In this document: positions 1 to 6,939 of the stretch, one piece after another | Position numbering within the stretch: position 1 is the first letter of the stretch | How the letters are laid out: every line of letters starts with the position of its first letter | Source of the DNA: Gammaproteobacteria bacterium | GTDB lineage: Bacteria > Pseudomonadota > Gammaproteobacteria > SURF-13 | DNA: 20,047 nucleotides | Assembly (NCBI GenBank): GCA_023381235.1 | Contig: JAMCTV010000073.1 | Location: 1 to 20,047 of the forward strand | Direction of reading: 5' to 3' | The notes under the pieces: generated by a model | Seen by the model: the letters and a program-made list of their open reading frames with translations, nothing else | Databases searched by the model: none | Told to the model about the DNA's origin: nothing | Translations under genes and position numbers: made by a program

Positions 1-816
1 GGAGAGGCGCCATTGCAGTTCGGCCGTGGCGCCGCGGTCTTCGGAAACGAGCAGGCTGCGGCTGTCTTGCGCTTCCTGTTGATGGCGGACTTCATCGGGC
101 TCGGCTTCATTGATACGCACCGAGTAGCGCGCGTAGTGCACTATCTTGTAATCCATGCTGCCCGGCGTTCCTTCATAACGCTGGCCGTTTTCCAATACGA
201 TGAATTGGTCGCCGCTCTCCCTGTCCACCATTTGCAGGCCACGTTCGGCGGATACAATACCCAGCTTGCCTTGCTCCCGGCTCTGGACGAATACGTTGCT
301 CATGCTGCGCCCGTCAGGTGCGACGCGTTCGACATAGATGATACGGTCGCCGCTGCGCGATTCCTTGAAGCGCCCAGGCGTAAGTCCGGTGATTTCGGAG
401 GCGGCTTGTGCGCGCGCCTTCAGTTCGTTGCTTTTGGTGATCGCCCAGGGAGATACATAAAGCGACAACACCGACACCAGCAGCGACACCGCCACGGAGA
501 GAAAGAGGATGGTGGACAGGATGCGCGTGGGACCTACGCCGCATGCAGCCAGCACGGTCATTTCGCTGTCCTTGTACAAGCGCCCCAGCGCCAGCATGAC
601 GGCGATGTAAAAGGTGAGCGGCAGCAGAATCACCAGCACGCTCAGGAATTTCAGGGTAATGAGGGTGAGGATCAGTTCGCTGGGGATTTTCCCGGCGGCG
701 GCGTCGGCCAGATAACGCACGAAGCGGTCGCTCAGGAAGATCAGCAACACCACCGGCGTTACCCCAAGCAGCGCGTAAAATACTTCTCTGGTTAGATAAC
801 GGTCTAGAATGCGCAA
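1..816 (-). CDS. lptF: LPS export permease LptF, partial (3' end outside window)
   Basis: Inner-membrane subunit of the LptB2FG ABC transporter, which extracts lipopolysaccharide and passes it to the periplasmic Lpt bridge. The minus-strand frame from TTG at 816 gives 272 residues beginning MRILDRYLTREVFYALLG, as in LptF/LptG permeases. An N-terminal membrane segment, the loop around SDRFVRYLADAAAGK, a second hydrophobic pair near residues 50-75 and a third near 100-125 are followed by the periplasmic beta-rich domain (GRYEGTP-like and AELQWRL motifs are readable). E. coli LptF is about 366 residues, so roughly the last quarter lies beyond base 1. The frame has no ATG near this point. TTG at 816 was chosen because it aligns with family N-termini, with another in-frame TTG at 828; no strong ribosome site is visible. 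It diverges from pepA with 118 nt between start codons, the usual arrangement in gammaproteobacteria. lptG would be expected next, outside the window. Confidence 0.93.
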   Translation of the reverse strand, partial: MRILDRYLTREVFYALLGVTPVVLLIFLSDRFVRYLADAAAGKIPSELILTLITLKFLSVLVILLPLTFYIAVMLALGRLYKDSEMTVLAACGVGPTRILSTILFLSVAVSLLVSVLSLYVSPWAITKSNELKARAQAASEITGLTPGRFKESRSGDRIIYVERVAPDGRSMSNVFVQSREQGKLGIVSAERGLQMVDRESGDQFIVLENGQRYEGTPGSMDYKIVHYARYSVRINEAEPDEVRHQQEAQDSRSLLVSEDRGATAELQWRLS

Positions 817-934
817 GGATGGATCCAATTTGTCTGTGATAGCTGCAAAAGGCGCGCAATTTCGAGTAGACTAACGTGTTGCGCGATGTGAGCGTTCAGT
901 TTTGTCAAAACCGGTTCAAACACAAGGAATAAGC

Positions 935-2446
935 ATGAAGTTTACTATACAAAGTGGCGCGGCGGAAAAACAGCGTTGCGACTGCGCCGTGGTGGGGGTG
1001 TTCGAGGGCGGCCGGTTGTCCGCCGCCGCGCAGCGCCTGGATATTGCCGGCAAAGGCTTTATCAGCGCGCTGTTAAAGCGCGGCGATTTCAGCGCCAAGG
1101 CGGGCGAGACCCTGCTGCTGCATGCCGTGCCTCACGCGCCCGCGCCGCGCGTGGTGCTGGCCGGCTGCGGTAAGCAGGACGAATTCAAGGATGCCAACTA
1201 TCGCAAGGCCGTCGCCGCGGCGGTCAAGGCCGCGCGCGCCAGCGGCGCGAAGGACGCCATGGTCTATCTTACGGAGATGGAAATCTCAGGACGCGATGGC
1301 CGCTGGAATCTGCGCCAGGCGGCGTTGGCGGCAGATGATGTCCTGTATCGCTTCGATCAACTGAAGAGTGAAAAGAATAATGCGCGCAAGCTGGCCAAGA
1401 TCGTTTTTAACGTCGCTGGCCGCGCGCTTAAATCCGCGCAACAGGGATTGCGCGAGGGGCTCGCCGTCGCTGACGGCGTGAAGTTCGCCAAGGACCTGGG
1501 TAATCTCCCCAGCAATGTTTGTACTCCGGCATATCTCGCCGCGCAGGCGAAAAAGCTGAGCCAGCCCAATCTCAAGGTCACGGTGCTGGAGCCACGCGAC
1601 ATGGAACGGCTCGGCATGGGCGCGTTGCTCGCGGTGGCGCGCGGCGCGCGCGAGCCGGCCAAGCTCATCACCCTGGAGTATCGCGGCGGCGCCAAGGGCG
1701 CGAAGCCGGTGGTGCTGGTCGGCAAGGGCATCACCTTCGACTCCGGCGGCATCTCGATCAAGCCCGCCGCCAACATGGATGAAATGAAATACGACATGTC
1801 CGGCGCGGGCAGCGTGCTCGGCACGCTCGCGGCCTGTGCGGCGCTGAAGCTGCCGCTCAACGTGGTGGGCGTGATCCCGGCCACGGAAAACATGCCGGGC
1901 GGCAAGGCGGTGAAGCCGGGCGACATCGTGACCAGCCTGTCCGGCCAGACCATCGAAATACTCAACACCGACGCCGAAGGGCGGCTAATTTTGTGCGACG
2001 CGCTCACCTACAGCGAGCGCTTCAAGCCCGACGTGGTGATAGACATCGCCACCCTCACCGGCGCGTGCGTGGTGGCGCTGGGCAAGCATCCGAGCGGCCT
2101 GCTCGGCAACGACCAGCCGCTGGCGGACGATTTGCAGAGCGCGGGCGCGGACAGCGGCGATCGCGTGTGGCAACTGCCGCTGTGGGATGAATATCAGGAT
2201 CAGTTGAAGAGCAACTTTGCCGACATGAGCAACGTGGGCGGACGCGAGGCGGGCACGATTACCGCCGCCTGTTTCCTGTGGCGCTTCACCAAGAAATTCC
2301 GCTGGGGAGATTACCCAGGTCCTTGGCTGAAATTCATGGGCGCATCTGGATGTCGCGGGCACGGCCTATCAAACCGGCGTCAACAAAGGCTCCACCGGCC
2401 GCCCCGTGCCGTTATTGACCCACTATCTGATAAATCGTTGCGATAG
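935..2446 (+). CDS. pepA: Leucyl aminopeptidase PepA (M17) with frameshifted C-terminus
   Basis: Cytosolic two-metal aminopeptidase that removes N-terminal residues such as Leu; in some bacteria it is also a DNA-binding recombination accessory factor. ATG at 935 is preceded by AAGGAA at 924-929; a TTG at 902 in the same frame has no such site. The metal and catalytic residues are present: K264 and D269 in GKGITFDSGG, K276, D287 and NTDAEGR with D346, E348 and R350. They run about six residues behind E. coli numbering. After residue ~457 the family sequence (expected RW-AHLD-AGTA) is interrupted by a 34-nt insertion at about 2306-2339. The frame then reads 46 unrelated residues to TAG at 2444, while the true C-terminus continues in another frame to 2483. 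The active site is intact, but the C-terminal helix and the GRPV segment are lost, so activity is uncertain. It could be a recent pseudogene or a sequencing/assembly artefact. Confidence 0.9.
   Translation: MKFTIQSGAAEKQRCDCAVVGVFEGGRLSAAAQRLDIAGKGFISALLKRGDFSAKAGETLLLHAVPHAPAPRVVLAGCGKQDEFKDANYRKAVAAAVKAARASGAKDAMVYLTEMEISGRDGRWNLRQAALAADDVLYRFDQLKSEKNNARKLAKIVFNVAGRALKSAQQGLREGLAVADGVKFAKDLGNLPSNVCTPAYLAAQAKKLSQPNLKVTVLEPRDMERLGMGALLAVARGAREPAKLITLEYRGGAKGAKPVVLVGKGITFDSGGISIKPAANMDEMKYDMSGAGSVLGTLAACAALKLPLNVVGVIPATENMPGGKAVKPGDIVTSLSGQTIEILNTDAEGRLILCDALTYSERFKPDVVIDIATLTGACVVALGKHPSGLLGNDQPLADDLQSAGADSGDRVWQLPLWDEYQDQLKSNFADMSNVGGREAGTITAACFLWRFTKKFRWGDYPGPWLKFMGASGCRGHGLSNRRQQRLHRPPRAVIDPLSDKSLR
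2301..2327. repeat. 27-nt inverted copy of pepA 1487-1513 inside pepA
   Basis: Bases 2301-2327 are the exact reverse complement of 1487-1513, an earlier part of the same gene encoding AKDLGNLPS. The 5' edge (GCTGGG) is also what the undisturbed pepA sequence should contain here, so the join falls in microhomology. The next 15 nt (2328-2342) are identical to 4446-4460 of valS. Together these account for the 34-nt insertion that frameshifts pepA. Confidence 0.9.
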
Positions 2447-2483
2447 CAGCAGCGGAAAGAGAAAAGAGAAAAGAGAAAAGTAA
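2340..2483 (+). pseudogene. pepA: Displaced C-terminal end of pepA, out of frame with the main ORF
   Basis: From GCG at 2340 this frame reads AHLDVAGTAYQTGVNKG, then GRPVPLLTHYLINR, the conserved C-terminus of M17 leucyl aminopeptidases. It ends at TAA 2481-2483. It is +1 relative to the ORF starting at 935, so the normal protein would be rebuilt by removing the 34 nt before it. The last seven codons (KRKEKREK-like basic tail) come from a GAGAAAA heptad repeat and extend beyond the usual family end. Confidence 0.88.
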
Positions 2484-2515
2484 CAAAGTCAGCGAACATG
2501 AATTACTTTTCTCTT
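2471..2515. repeat. 13-bp perfect inverted repeat in pepA-holC gap
   Basis: AAGAGAAAAGTAA (2471-2483) pairs perfectly with TTACTTTTCTCTT (2503-2515) across a 19-nt loop. The left arm belongs to a purine tract of three AGAGAAA heptads starting at about 2458. A second TCTTTTCTCTTG at 2519-2530 could pair with the same tract, so alternative hairpins are possible. The left arm includes the original pepA stop codon. It is AT-rich without a GC stem plus U-tract, so it is not a convincing intrinsic terminator; it may attenuate transcription or simply be a slipped repeat. Confidence 0.75.
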
Positions 2516-2543
2516 GCATCTTTTCTCTTGTAACTGTATTTCA

Positions 2544-2963
2544 ATGACCCGCGTGGATTTCTACATCCTGTCTGAACCCGACAAGCTGGGGTTTGTCTGC
2601 CGTCTGGTGGAAAAAACCTTTCATCTCGGCCACCGGATTTACGTGCATGCCGAGTCAGAGGAACAGGCCGCGCAACTCGATGGCCTGATGTGGACCTTCA
2701 AGCAGGGCAGCTTTGTGCCGCACGCGCTGCGCGGTGCAGATGCGGACGATGAGTTTCCCATTCTGATCGGGCACCAGGCCCCGCCCGCGCCGCGCGCGGT
2801 GCTGGTGAATTTACGTGCTGAACTGCCGGACTTCTTCGCCCGGTTTGAGCGCATTGCGGAAATCGTGACCCCGGATGAAGCGAGCAAGCAGGGCGGGCGC
2901 GAACGTTTCCGGCTTTACCGCGAGCGCGGTTGCGCGCTGGAAACGCACACCATTTCAAGCTAG
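2544..2963 (+). CDS. holC: DNA polymerase III chi subunit HolC
   Basis: Chi subunit of the clamp-loader complex; with psi it links the replicase to single-strand binding protein. The 139-residue product begins MTRVDFYILSE and shows the family pattern: a central LDGLMWTFKQGSFVPHAL stretch, PILIGH and a conserved late FFARFERIAEIV. Length fits the family (about 140-150). ATG at 2544 was chosen because it opens the conserved MxxVxFY start; an in-frame ATG ten codons upstream lies inside the repeat region. No clear Shine-Dalgarno is visible. It ends 2 nt before the valS start, so the two are probably translationally coupled, as in the common pepA-holC-valS order. Confidence 0.93.
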   Translation: MTRVDFYILSEPDKLGFVCRLVEKTFHLGHRIYVHAESEEQAAQLDGLMWTFKQGSFVPHALRGADADDEFPILIGHQAPPAPRAVLVNLRAELPDFFARFERIAEIVTPDEASKQGGRERFRLYRERGCALETHTISS

Positions 2964-2965
2964 AT

Positions 2966-5719
2966 ATGGAAAAGACCTATAACCCGCACGCCATCGAACG
3001 GCGCTGGTATGAGGCGTGGGAAAAGAGCAATTACTTTGCCCCTGCGGGCAACGGTGCGCCGTATTGCATCATGATTCCGCCGCCCAACGTCACCGGCACG
3101 CTGCACATGGGGCACGCGTTCCAGGACACCCTGATGGATGCGCTCACGCGCTATCACCGCATGCAAGGCGATAACACATTGTGGCAGGCGGGCGCCGACC
3201 ACGCCGGCATCGCCACGCAGATGGTGGTGGAGCGCCAGCTCGCCGCACAGGGCAAGACACGCCACAGCCTGGGACGAGAGGCCTTTGTGCAGGAGGTATG
3301 GAAATGGAAAGCGGAATCGGGCGGCCACATCACGCGCCAGTTGCGGCGCATGGGCGCATCGCTGGACTGGTCGCGCGAACGCTTCACGCTGGATGAGGGC
3401 TTGTCGCGCGCGGTCAGCGAAGTGTTTGTGAAACTGTATGAAGAAGGACTGATCTACCGCGGCAAGCGTCTGGTGAACTGGGACCCGGTGCTGCACACCG
3501 CGGTGTCCGATCTGGAAGTGGTGGCCGAAGAGGAAGACGGCTTGCTCTGGCACATCCGCTATCCGCTGGCCGATGGCAACGGGCATTTGGTCGTGGCGAC
3601 CACGCGCCCGGAGACCATGCTGGGCGATGCTGCGGTGGCGGTGCATCCTGAAGACGAGCGTTACAAAGATCTCATTGGTAAAGAAGTTGAGCTACCACTT
3701 GCTGGGCGAAAGATACCCATCATTGCCGATGAATACGTTGACCCCGCGTTCGGTTCCGGCTGCGTGAAGATCACGCCCGCGCATGACTTTAATGACTATG
3801 AAGTCGGCAAGCGCCATGATTTGCCGCTTATCAATATTTTCACCCGTGACGCGCGTATCCTGCTGCCAGGTTCAAAATACAATTTCCTGGATCGTTACGA
3901 GGCGCGCAAGCAAATCGTCGCAGATTTAGAGGCCTTGGGCCTCATCGCCGAAATTAAAGCGCATAAACTCACGGTGCCGCGCGGTGACCGCACCCACGCG
4001 GTGATAGAGCCGTATCTAACCGATCAGTGGTACGTCAAGGTCGCACCGCTTGCAGAACCTGCGATCAAGGCCGTCGAAGACGGGCGCATCCGTTTTGTGC
4101 CGGAGAACTGGAGCAAAACCTATTTTGAATGGATGCGCAACATCCAGGACTGGTGCATCTCGCGCCAGATCTGGTGGGGCCATCGTATTCCCGCCTGGTA
4201 TGACGACGACGGGAAGATTTACGTTGCGCGCAGCCTGCAAGAGGCGCAGCAGCAGGCCAAGGGCAAGTTACTCAAACAAGACGAGGACGTGCTCGACACC
4301 TGGTTCTCCTCCGCCTTGTGGCCGTTTTCCACCCTGGGCTGGCCGGATAATACGCCGCAACTGAAAACCTTTTACCCCACCAGCGTTTTGGTCACCGGCT
4401 TCGACATCATTTTCTTCTGGGTTGCGCGCATGATCATGATGGGCTTGAAATTCATGGGCGATGTGCCGTTCCGCGAGGTGTACATCCACGGCCTGGTGCG
4501 TGACGCGGAAGGACAGAAGATGTCCAAGTCCAAGGGCAACGTGCTCGATCCGATTGATCTCATAGACGGCATTGGAGTGGAAGAGCTGGTCGCCAAGCGC
4601 ATCACTGGGCTGATGCAGCCGGAGATGGCGAAGGGCATCGAAAAGATGACGCGCAAGCAATTTCCGGACGGCATACCGGCCTACGGCACCGATGCGCTGC
4701 GCTTTACCTTCGCCTCGCTCGCCACACAAGGGCGCGACATCAAGTTCGATACCGGGCGCATCGAGGGTTACCGCAACTTCTGCAATAAATTGTGGAATGC
4801 CGCGCGATATGTGTTGATGAACACCGAAAGCAAAGACTCCGGGCAGGAGGGCGGCGAAGTAAAACTCACGCTCGCCGACCGCTGGATCATCTCGCGCCTG
4901 CAACTCACCGAGCAGACGGTGATTGAATCCATTCGAGCCTATCGCTTTGATCTCGCGGCGCAGGCGATTTATGAATTCACCTGGAATGAATACTGCGACT
5001 GGTATCTGGAGCTGTGCAAGCCGGTGCTGACCGCGCAAGAACCGGACGCCCTGCTGCAACGCGGCACGCGCCGCACCCTGGTGCGCGTGCTGGAGGCCCT
5101 GCTGCGCCTGGCGCACCCGATCATGCCGTTTATCACCGAGGAAATATGGCAACGCGTCGCGCCGCTGGCCGGCAAACAGGGCGCCACCATTATGCGCCAG
5201 CCGTATCCCGTGCCGCAGGCGGAAAAGATAGACCAGGCGGCATTGAGCGAAATGAACTGGGTGCAGTCATTCATTCTGGGCGTGCGCACGATACGCAGCA
5301 GCATGAACATCGCGCCGGGTAAACCGTTGCCGGTGTTGCTGCAAAACGGTTCGTCGCAGGACCAGGCCTATTTGCAAAATAATCATGCCTTCCTCAAGAG
5401 CTTGGCGCGACTGGACTCCATTGCCTGGCTCACTGAACTGAATCACGCCCCGGAAGCCGCGATCGCACTGGTGGGGCAGATGAAACTGCTCGTGCCCATG
5501 GCCGGTCTGATAGACAAGCAGGCGGAACTGGCGCGTTTGGTCAAGGATATGGAGAAGCTGCGCAAGGAACTGGAGCGCGGGGAAGCGAAAATCACCAACC
5601 CGGATTACGTAAACCGCGCGCCGCGGGACGTGGTGGACAAAGAACGGCGCAGGGTGGAGGAGATACGCCTGTCGCTCGGCAAATTGCGCGAGCAGCAGGA
5701 GCGCATTCAGGCCATATAG
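2966..5719 (+). CDS. valS: Valine--tRNA ligase ValS
   Basis: Class I aminoacyl-tRNA synthetase that charges tRNA-Val and edits Thr-tRNA-Val in the cytosol. The 917-residue product has PPPNVTGTLHMGH with the HIGH-type motif HMGH at 47-50, the inserted editing domain at about 190-340, and the KMSKS motif at 518-522 (GQKMSKSKGN). These are followed by the anticodon-binding domain and a charged C-terminal coiled-coil arm (about 850-917, rich in K, E and R). Length is close to the usual 920-950. ATG at 2966 was preferred over an in-frame GTG at 2930 lying inside holC, because MEKTYNPHAIE is the normal N-terminus. Bases 4446-4460 share a 15-nt match with the insertion in pepA. Confidence 0.97.
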   Translation: MEKTYNPHAIERRWYEAWEKSNYFAPAGNGAPYCIMIPPPNVTGTLHMGHAFQDTLMDALTRYHRMQGDNTLWQAGADHAGIATQMVVERQLAAQGKTRHSLGREAFVQEVWKWKAESGGHITRQLRRMGASLDWSRERFTLDEGLSRAVSEVFVKLYEEGLIYRGKRLVNWDPVLHTAVSDLEVVAEEEDGLLWHIRYPLADGNGHLVVATTRPETMLGDAAVAVHPEDERYKDLIGKEVELPLAGRKIPIIADEYVDPAFGSGCVKITPAHDFNDYEVGKRHDLPLINIFTRDARILLPGSKYNFLDRYEARKQIVADLEALGLIAEIKAHKLTVPRGDRTHAVIEPYLTDQWYVKVAPLAEPAIKAVEDGRIRFVPENWSKTYFEWMRNIQDWCISRQIWWGHRIPAWYDDDGKIYVARSLQEAQQQAKGKLLKQDEDVLDTWFSSALWPFSTLGWPDNTPQLKTFYPTSVLVTGFDIIFFWVARMIMMGLKFMGDVPFREVYIHGLVRDAEGQKMSKSKGNVLDPIDLIDGIGVEELVAKRITGLMQPEMAKGIEKMTRKQFPDGIPAYGTDALRFTFASLATQGRDIKFDTGRIEGYRNFCNKLWNAARYVLMNTESKDSGQEGGEVKLTLADRWIISRLQLTEQTVIESIRAYRFDLAAQAIYEFTWNEYCDWYLELCKPVLTAQEPDALLQRGTRRTLVRVLEALLRLAHPIMPFITEEIWQRVAPLAGKQGATIMRQPYPVPQAEKIDQAALSEMNWVQSFILGVRTIRSSMNIAPGKPLPVLLQNGSSQDQAYLQNNHAFLKSLARLDSIAWLTELNHAPEAAIALVGQMKLLVPMAGLIDKQAELARLVKDMEKLRKELERGEAKITNPDYVNRAPRDVVDKERRRVEEIRLSLGKLREQQERIQAI

Positions 5720-5790
5720 CTCTATATGCGAAAATTTTCTCCGGCTGGAAGGGAATTTTGAGCAGGCAGACGGTTTATACTACGGGCAAT

Positions 5791-5800
5791 AAGGGGAGGA
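5791..5800 (+). promoter_or_regulatory. Strong ribosome binding site for crcB
   Basis: AAGGGGAGGA lies 6 nt upstream of GTG at 5807 and fixes that start. A TATACT hexamer at 5776-5781 could serve as a -10 box, but no -35 at proper spacing is visible. The 87-nt gap after valS lacks the conserved core of the fluoride riboswitch. Confidence 0.7.
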
Positions 5801-5806
5801 GCGACG

Positions 5807-6181
5807 GTGACACACATCATCGCAATTGCTGCGGGCGGAGCGGCGGGCTCAGTATTACGCTTCTGGATGTCGGCCTGGATATATGGACAACTTGGGCGGG
5901 ATTTTCCCTACGGCACGCTGGCCGTGAATGTGCTGGGGAGCCTGCTGATGGGGGTGCTATTCGTGTTGCTTACCGAACGTCTGAGTCTGGCGCCGGTATG
6001 GCGCGCCGGCCTCTTGATCGGTGTGCTGGGCGGTTTTACCACCTTTTCCGCATTCTCGATGGAAACCGTTAATTTGATTGAAGAGGGCGCCCACCTGAAG
6101 GCGCTGCTCAATATCGCAACGAGCGTCATCGTTTGCGTCGGTGCGACTTGGGTCGGCGTAGTGGCGGCGAGGCAATTATGA
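5807..6181 (+). CDS. crcB: Fluoride ion channel CrcB/FluC
   Basis: Small dual-topology membrane channel that exports fluoride from the cytoplasm, working as a dimer. The 124-residue product has four hydrophobic segments (about 2-22, 33-57, 64-86 and 97-121). The pore motifs are N41 in NVLGS and GGFTTFSAFS with F80 and F83, which line up with the conserved Asn and Phe-box of Fluc channels. GTG at 5807 has a strong ribosome site. The stop TGA overlaps an ATG at 6178 (ATGA), the likely original start of the following DUF190 gene. crcB next to serS is a known gammaproteobacterial neighbourhood; here DUF190 genes are interposed. A remnant of a second crcB lies at 6541-6600. Confidence 0.95.
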   Translation: MTHIIAIAAGGAAGSVLRFWMSAWIYGQLGRDFPYGTLAVNVLGSLLMGVLFVLLTERLSLAPVWRAGLLIGVLGGFTTFSAFSMETVNLIEEGAHLKALLNIATSVIVCVGATWVGVVAARQL

Positions 6182-6193
6182 AGACCATCAGAA

Positions 6194-6502
6194 GTGACCG
6201 TAGTGCGCATCTATCTCACCGAGGAAAAAAACCACCTCGACAGCGTGCTCAGGCTTTTGCATGACCAGGGCAAGGTAAGAGGTGTCACGGTGTTCCGCGG
6301 CATCGCGGGATTCGGCAAGTCGGGCGTGATGCATACCTCCACGCTGGCTGATATGTCGCTCGATCTCCCCGTGGTGATCGAATTTTTTGAGGAGTCCAGC
6401 AAGGCGCATGAGCTGCTTGTTTACCTGAATAACATGATCGAACCCGGACACATCGTGAGTTGGTCCGCTTGTCTTTCCGTCAATAATAAAGAAAAAACAT
6501 GA
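6194..6502 (+). CDS. DUF190 family protein, copy 1
   Basis: Member of DUF190 (PF02641), small cytosolic proteins with a PII-like ferredoxin fold often encoded beside crcB; the molecular role is unknown to me, perhaps regulation of the channel. The 102-residue product shows RIYLTEE, the glycine-rich GIAGFGKSG, PVVIEFFEES and MIEPGHIVS, all typical of the family. The start is unusual. Aligned with copy 2, the ancestral ATG is at 6178 overlapping the crcB stop, but one extra base near 6190 puts that ATG out of frame. Translation therefore seems to begin at GTG 6194 (or GTG 6203), with no good ribosome site. The stop TGA (6500-6502) overlaps the ATG of a serS remnant as TGATG. Confidence 0.88.
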   Translation: MTVVRIYLTEEKNHLDSVLRLLHDQGKVRGVTVFRGIAGFGKSGVMHTSTLADMSLDLPVVIEFFEESSKAHELLVYLNNMIEPGHIVSWSACLSVNNKEKT

Positions 6503-6540
6503 TGCTCGATCCGCGCCCCTTAGAAATAAGTTTGCGACGG
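6502..6540 (+). pseudogene. serS: Remnant of a serS 5' end
   Basis: Bases 6502-6516 are identical to the first 15 nt of the intact serS at 6940 (encoding MLDPR). AGAAATAAGTTTG at 6522-6534 matches serS 6961-6973 with two transitions; one base is missing between the blocks. The similarity fades after about 6540, where a crcB-like fragment begins. Best read as a leftover from a duplicated DUF190-serS junction. Confidence 0.8.
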
Positions 6541-6600
6541 AATGTCAGTGCCAGTCATGGCGCAACCTGGGTCGGCCGTATGGCCGGGAGGCAGTTATGA
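6541..6600 (+). pseudogene. crcB: Remnant of a second crcB 3' end
   Basis: Codon by codon, 6541-6600 aligns with the last 20 codons (including stop) of crcB at 6122-6181. It reads GATWVGRMAGRQL then stop, against GATWVGVVAARQL. Over the last 14 codons 32 of 42 bases match, and several differences are silent third positions, so this copy had diverged as a coding sequence before it was truncated. The terminal ATGA overlap with the next DUF190 start is kept, as is a purine-rich ribosome site (GGGAGG). Confidence 0.82.
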
Positions 6601-6932
6601 ATGCTCTTGAAGTGATCATGTTGCGGATTTACCTGCCGGATGACGAGGCGCATCTGGGAAGGGTGTTGCAGGCGATAGAATCATTTGTGCCGGGCGGTGA
6701 AGTTCATGTGCATGAGTTACGCCCCGCCTTCGATCAGACGGGGAATCGTTTATCCCTTGCCACCAAGGAGCGCACGCTGATGATTGAGTATATCGAGGAG
6801 AGTTGCCGCGCGCGCATCTTCGTGGATGCATTTCACGACGTTATCAAGCCGGGCAGGATAGTCGGCACTACGATGTATTTGTGCGCGGGCGAGGAGGAGC
6901 AAAACACGGACGCGCAGGAGGCGCAAGATTAA
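6597..6932 (+). CDS. DUF190-like protein, copy 2 (divergent)
   Basis: A 111-residue paralogue of the DUF190 protein at 6194. Shared positions are LRIYLP, the HL..VL helix, the MIEYIEES strand, the VIKPGRIV segment and the spacing between them. The glycine-rich loop (GIAGFGKSG in copy 1) is replaced by a Pro/Asp/Gln-containing stretch, so any ligand-binding function may differ. ATG at 6597 overlaps the stop of the crcB remnant (ATGA) and has GGGAGG at 6586-6591, so the start is well supported. The C-terminus is acidic and Gln/Glu-rich (GEEEQNTDAQEAQD). It ends 7 nt before serS, so the two are probably co-transcribed. Confidence 0.82.
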   Translation: MNALEVIMLRIYLPDDEAHLGRVLQAIESFVPGGEVHVHELRPAFDQTGNRLSLATKERTLMIEYIEESCRARIFVDAFHDVIKPGRIVGTTMYLCAGEEEQNTDAQEAQD

Positions 6933-6939
6933 AGCCGTC

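Noticed and set aside
13..795. Plus-strand ORF of 260 codons at the left end
   Set aside because: It is antisense to lptF, whose minus-strand frame reads as a clear permease across the same bases.
5730..5760. Stem AAAATTTTCT/GGGAATTTT after valS as a terminator
   Set aside because: The stem is AT-rich with two wobble pairs and no U-tract; too weak to call.
5720..5806. Possible fluoride riboswitch upstream of crcB
   Set aside because: The gap is only 87 nt and the conserved riboswitch core (such as CTGATGA followed by CTCC) is not seen; only a ribosome site and a lone TATACT are visible.
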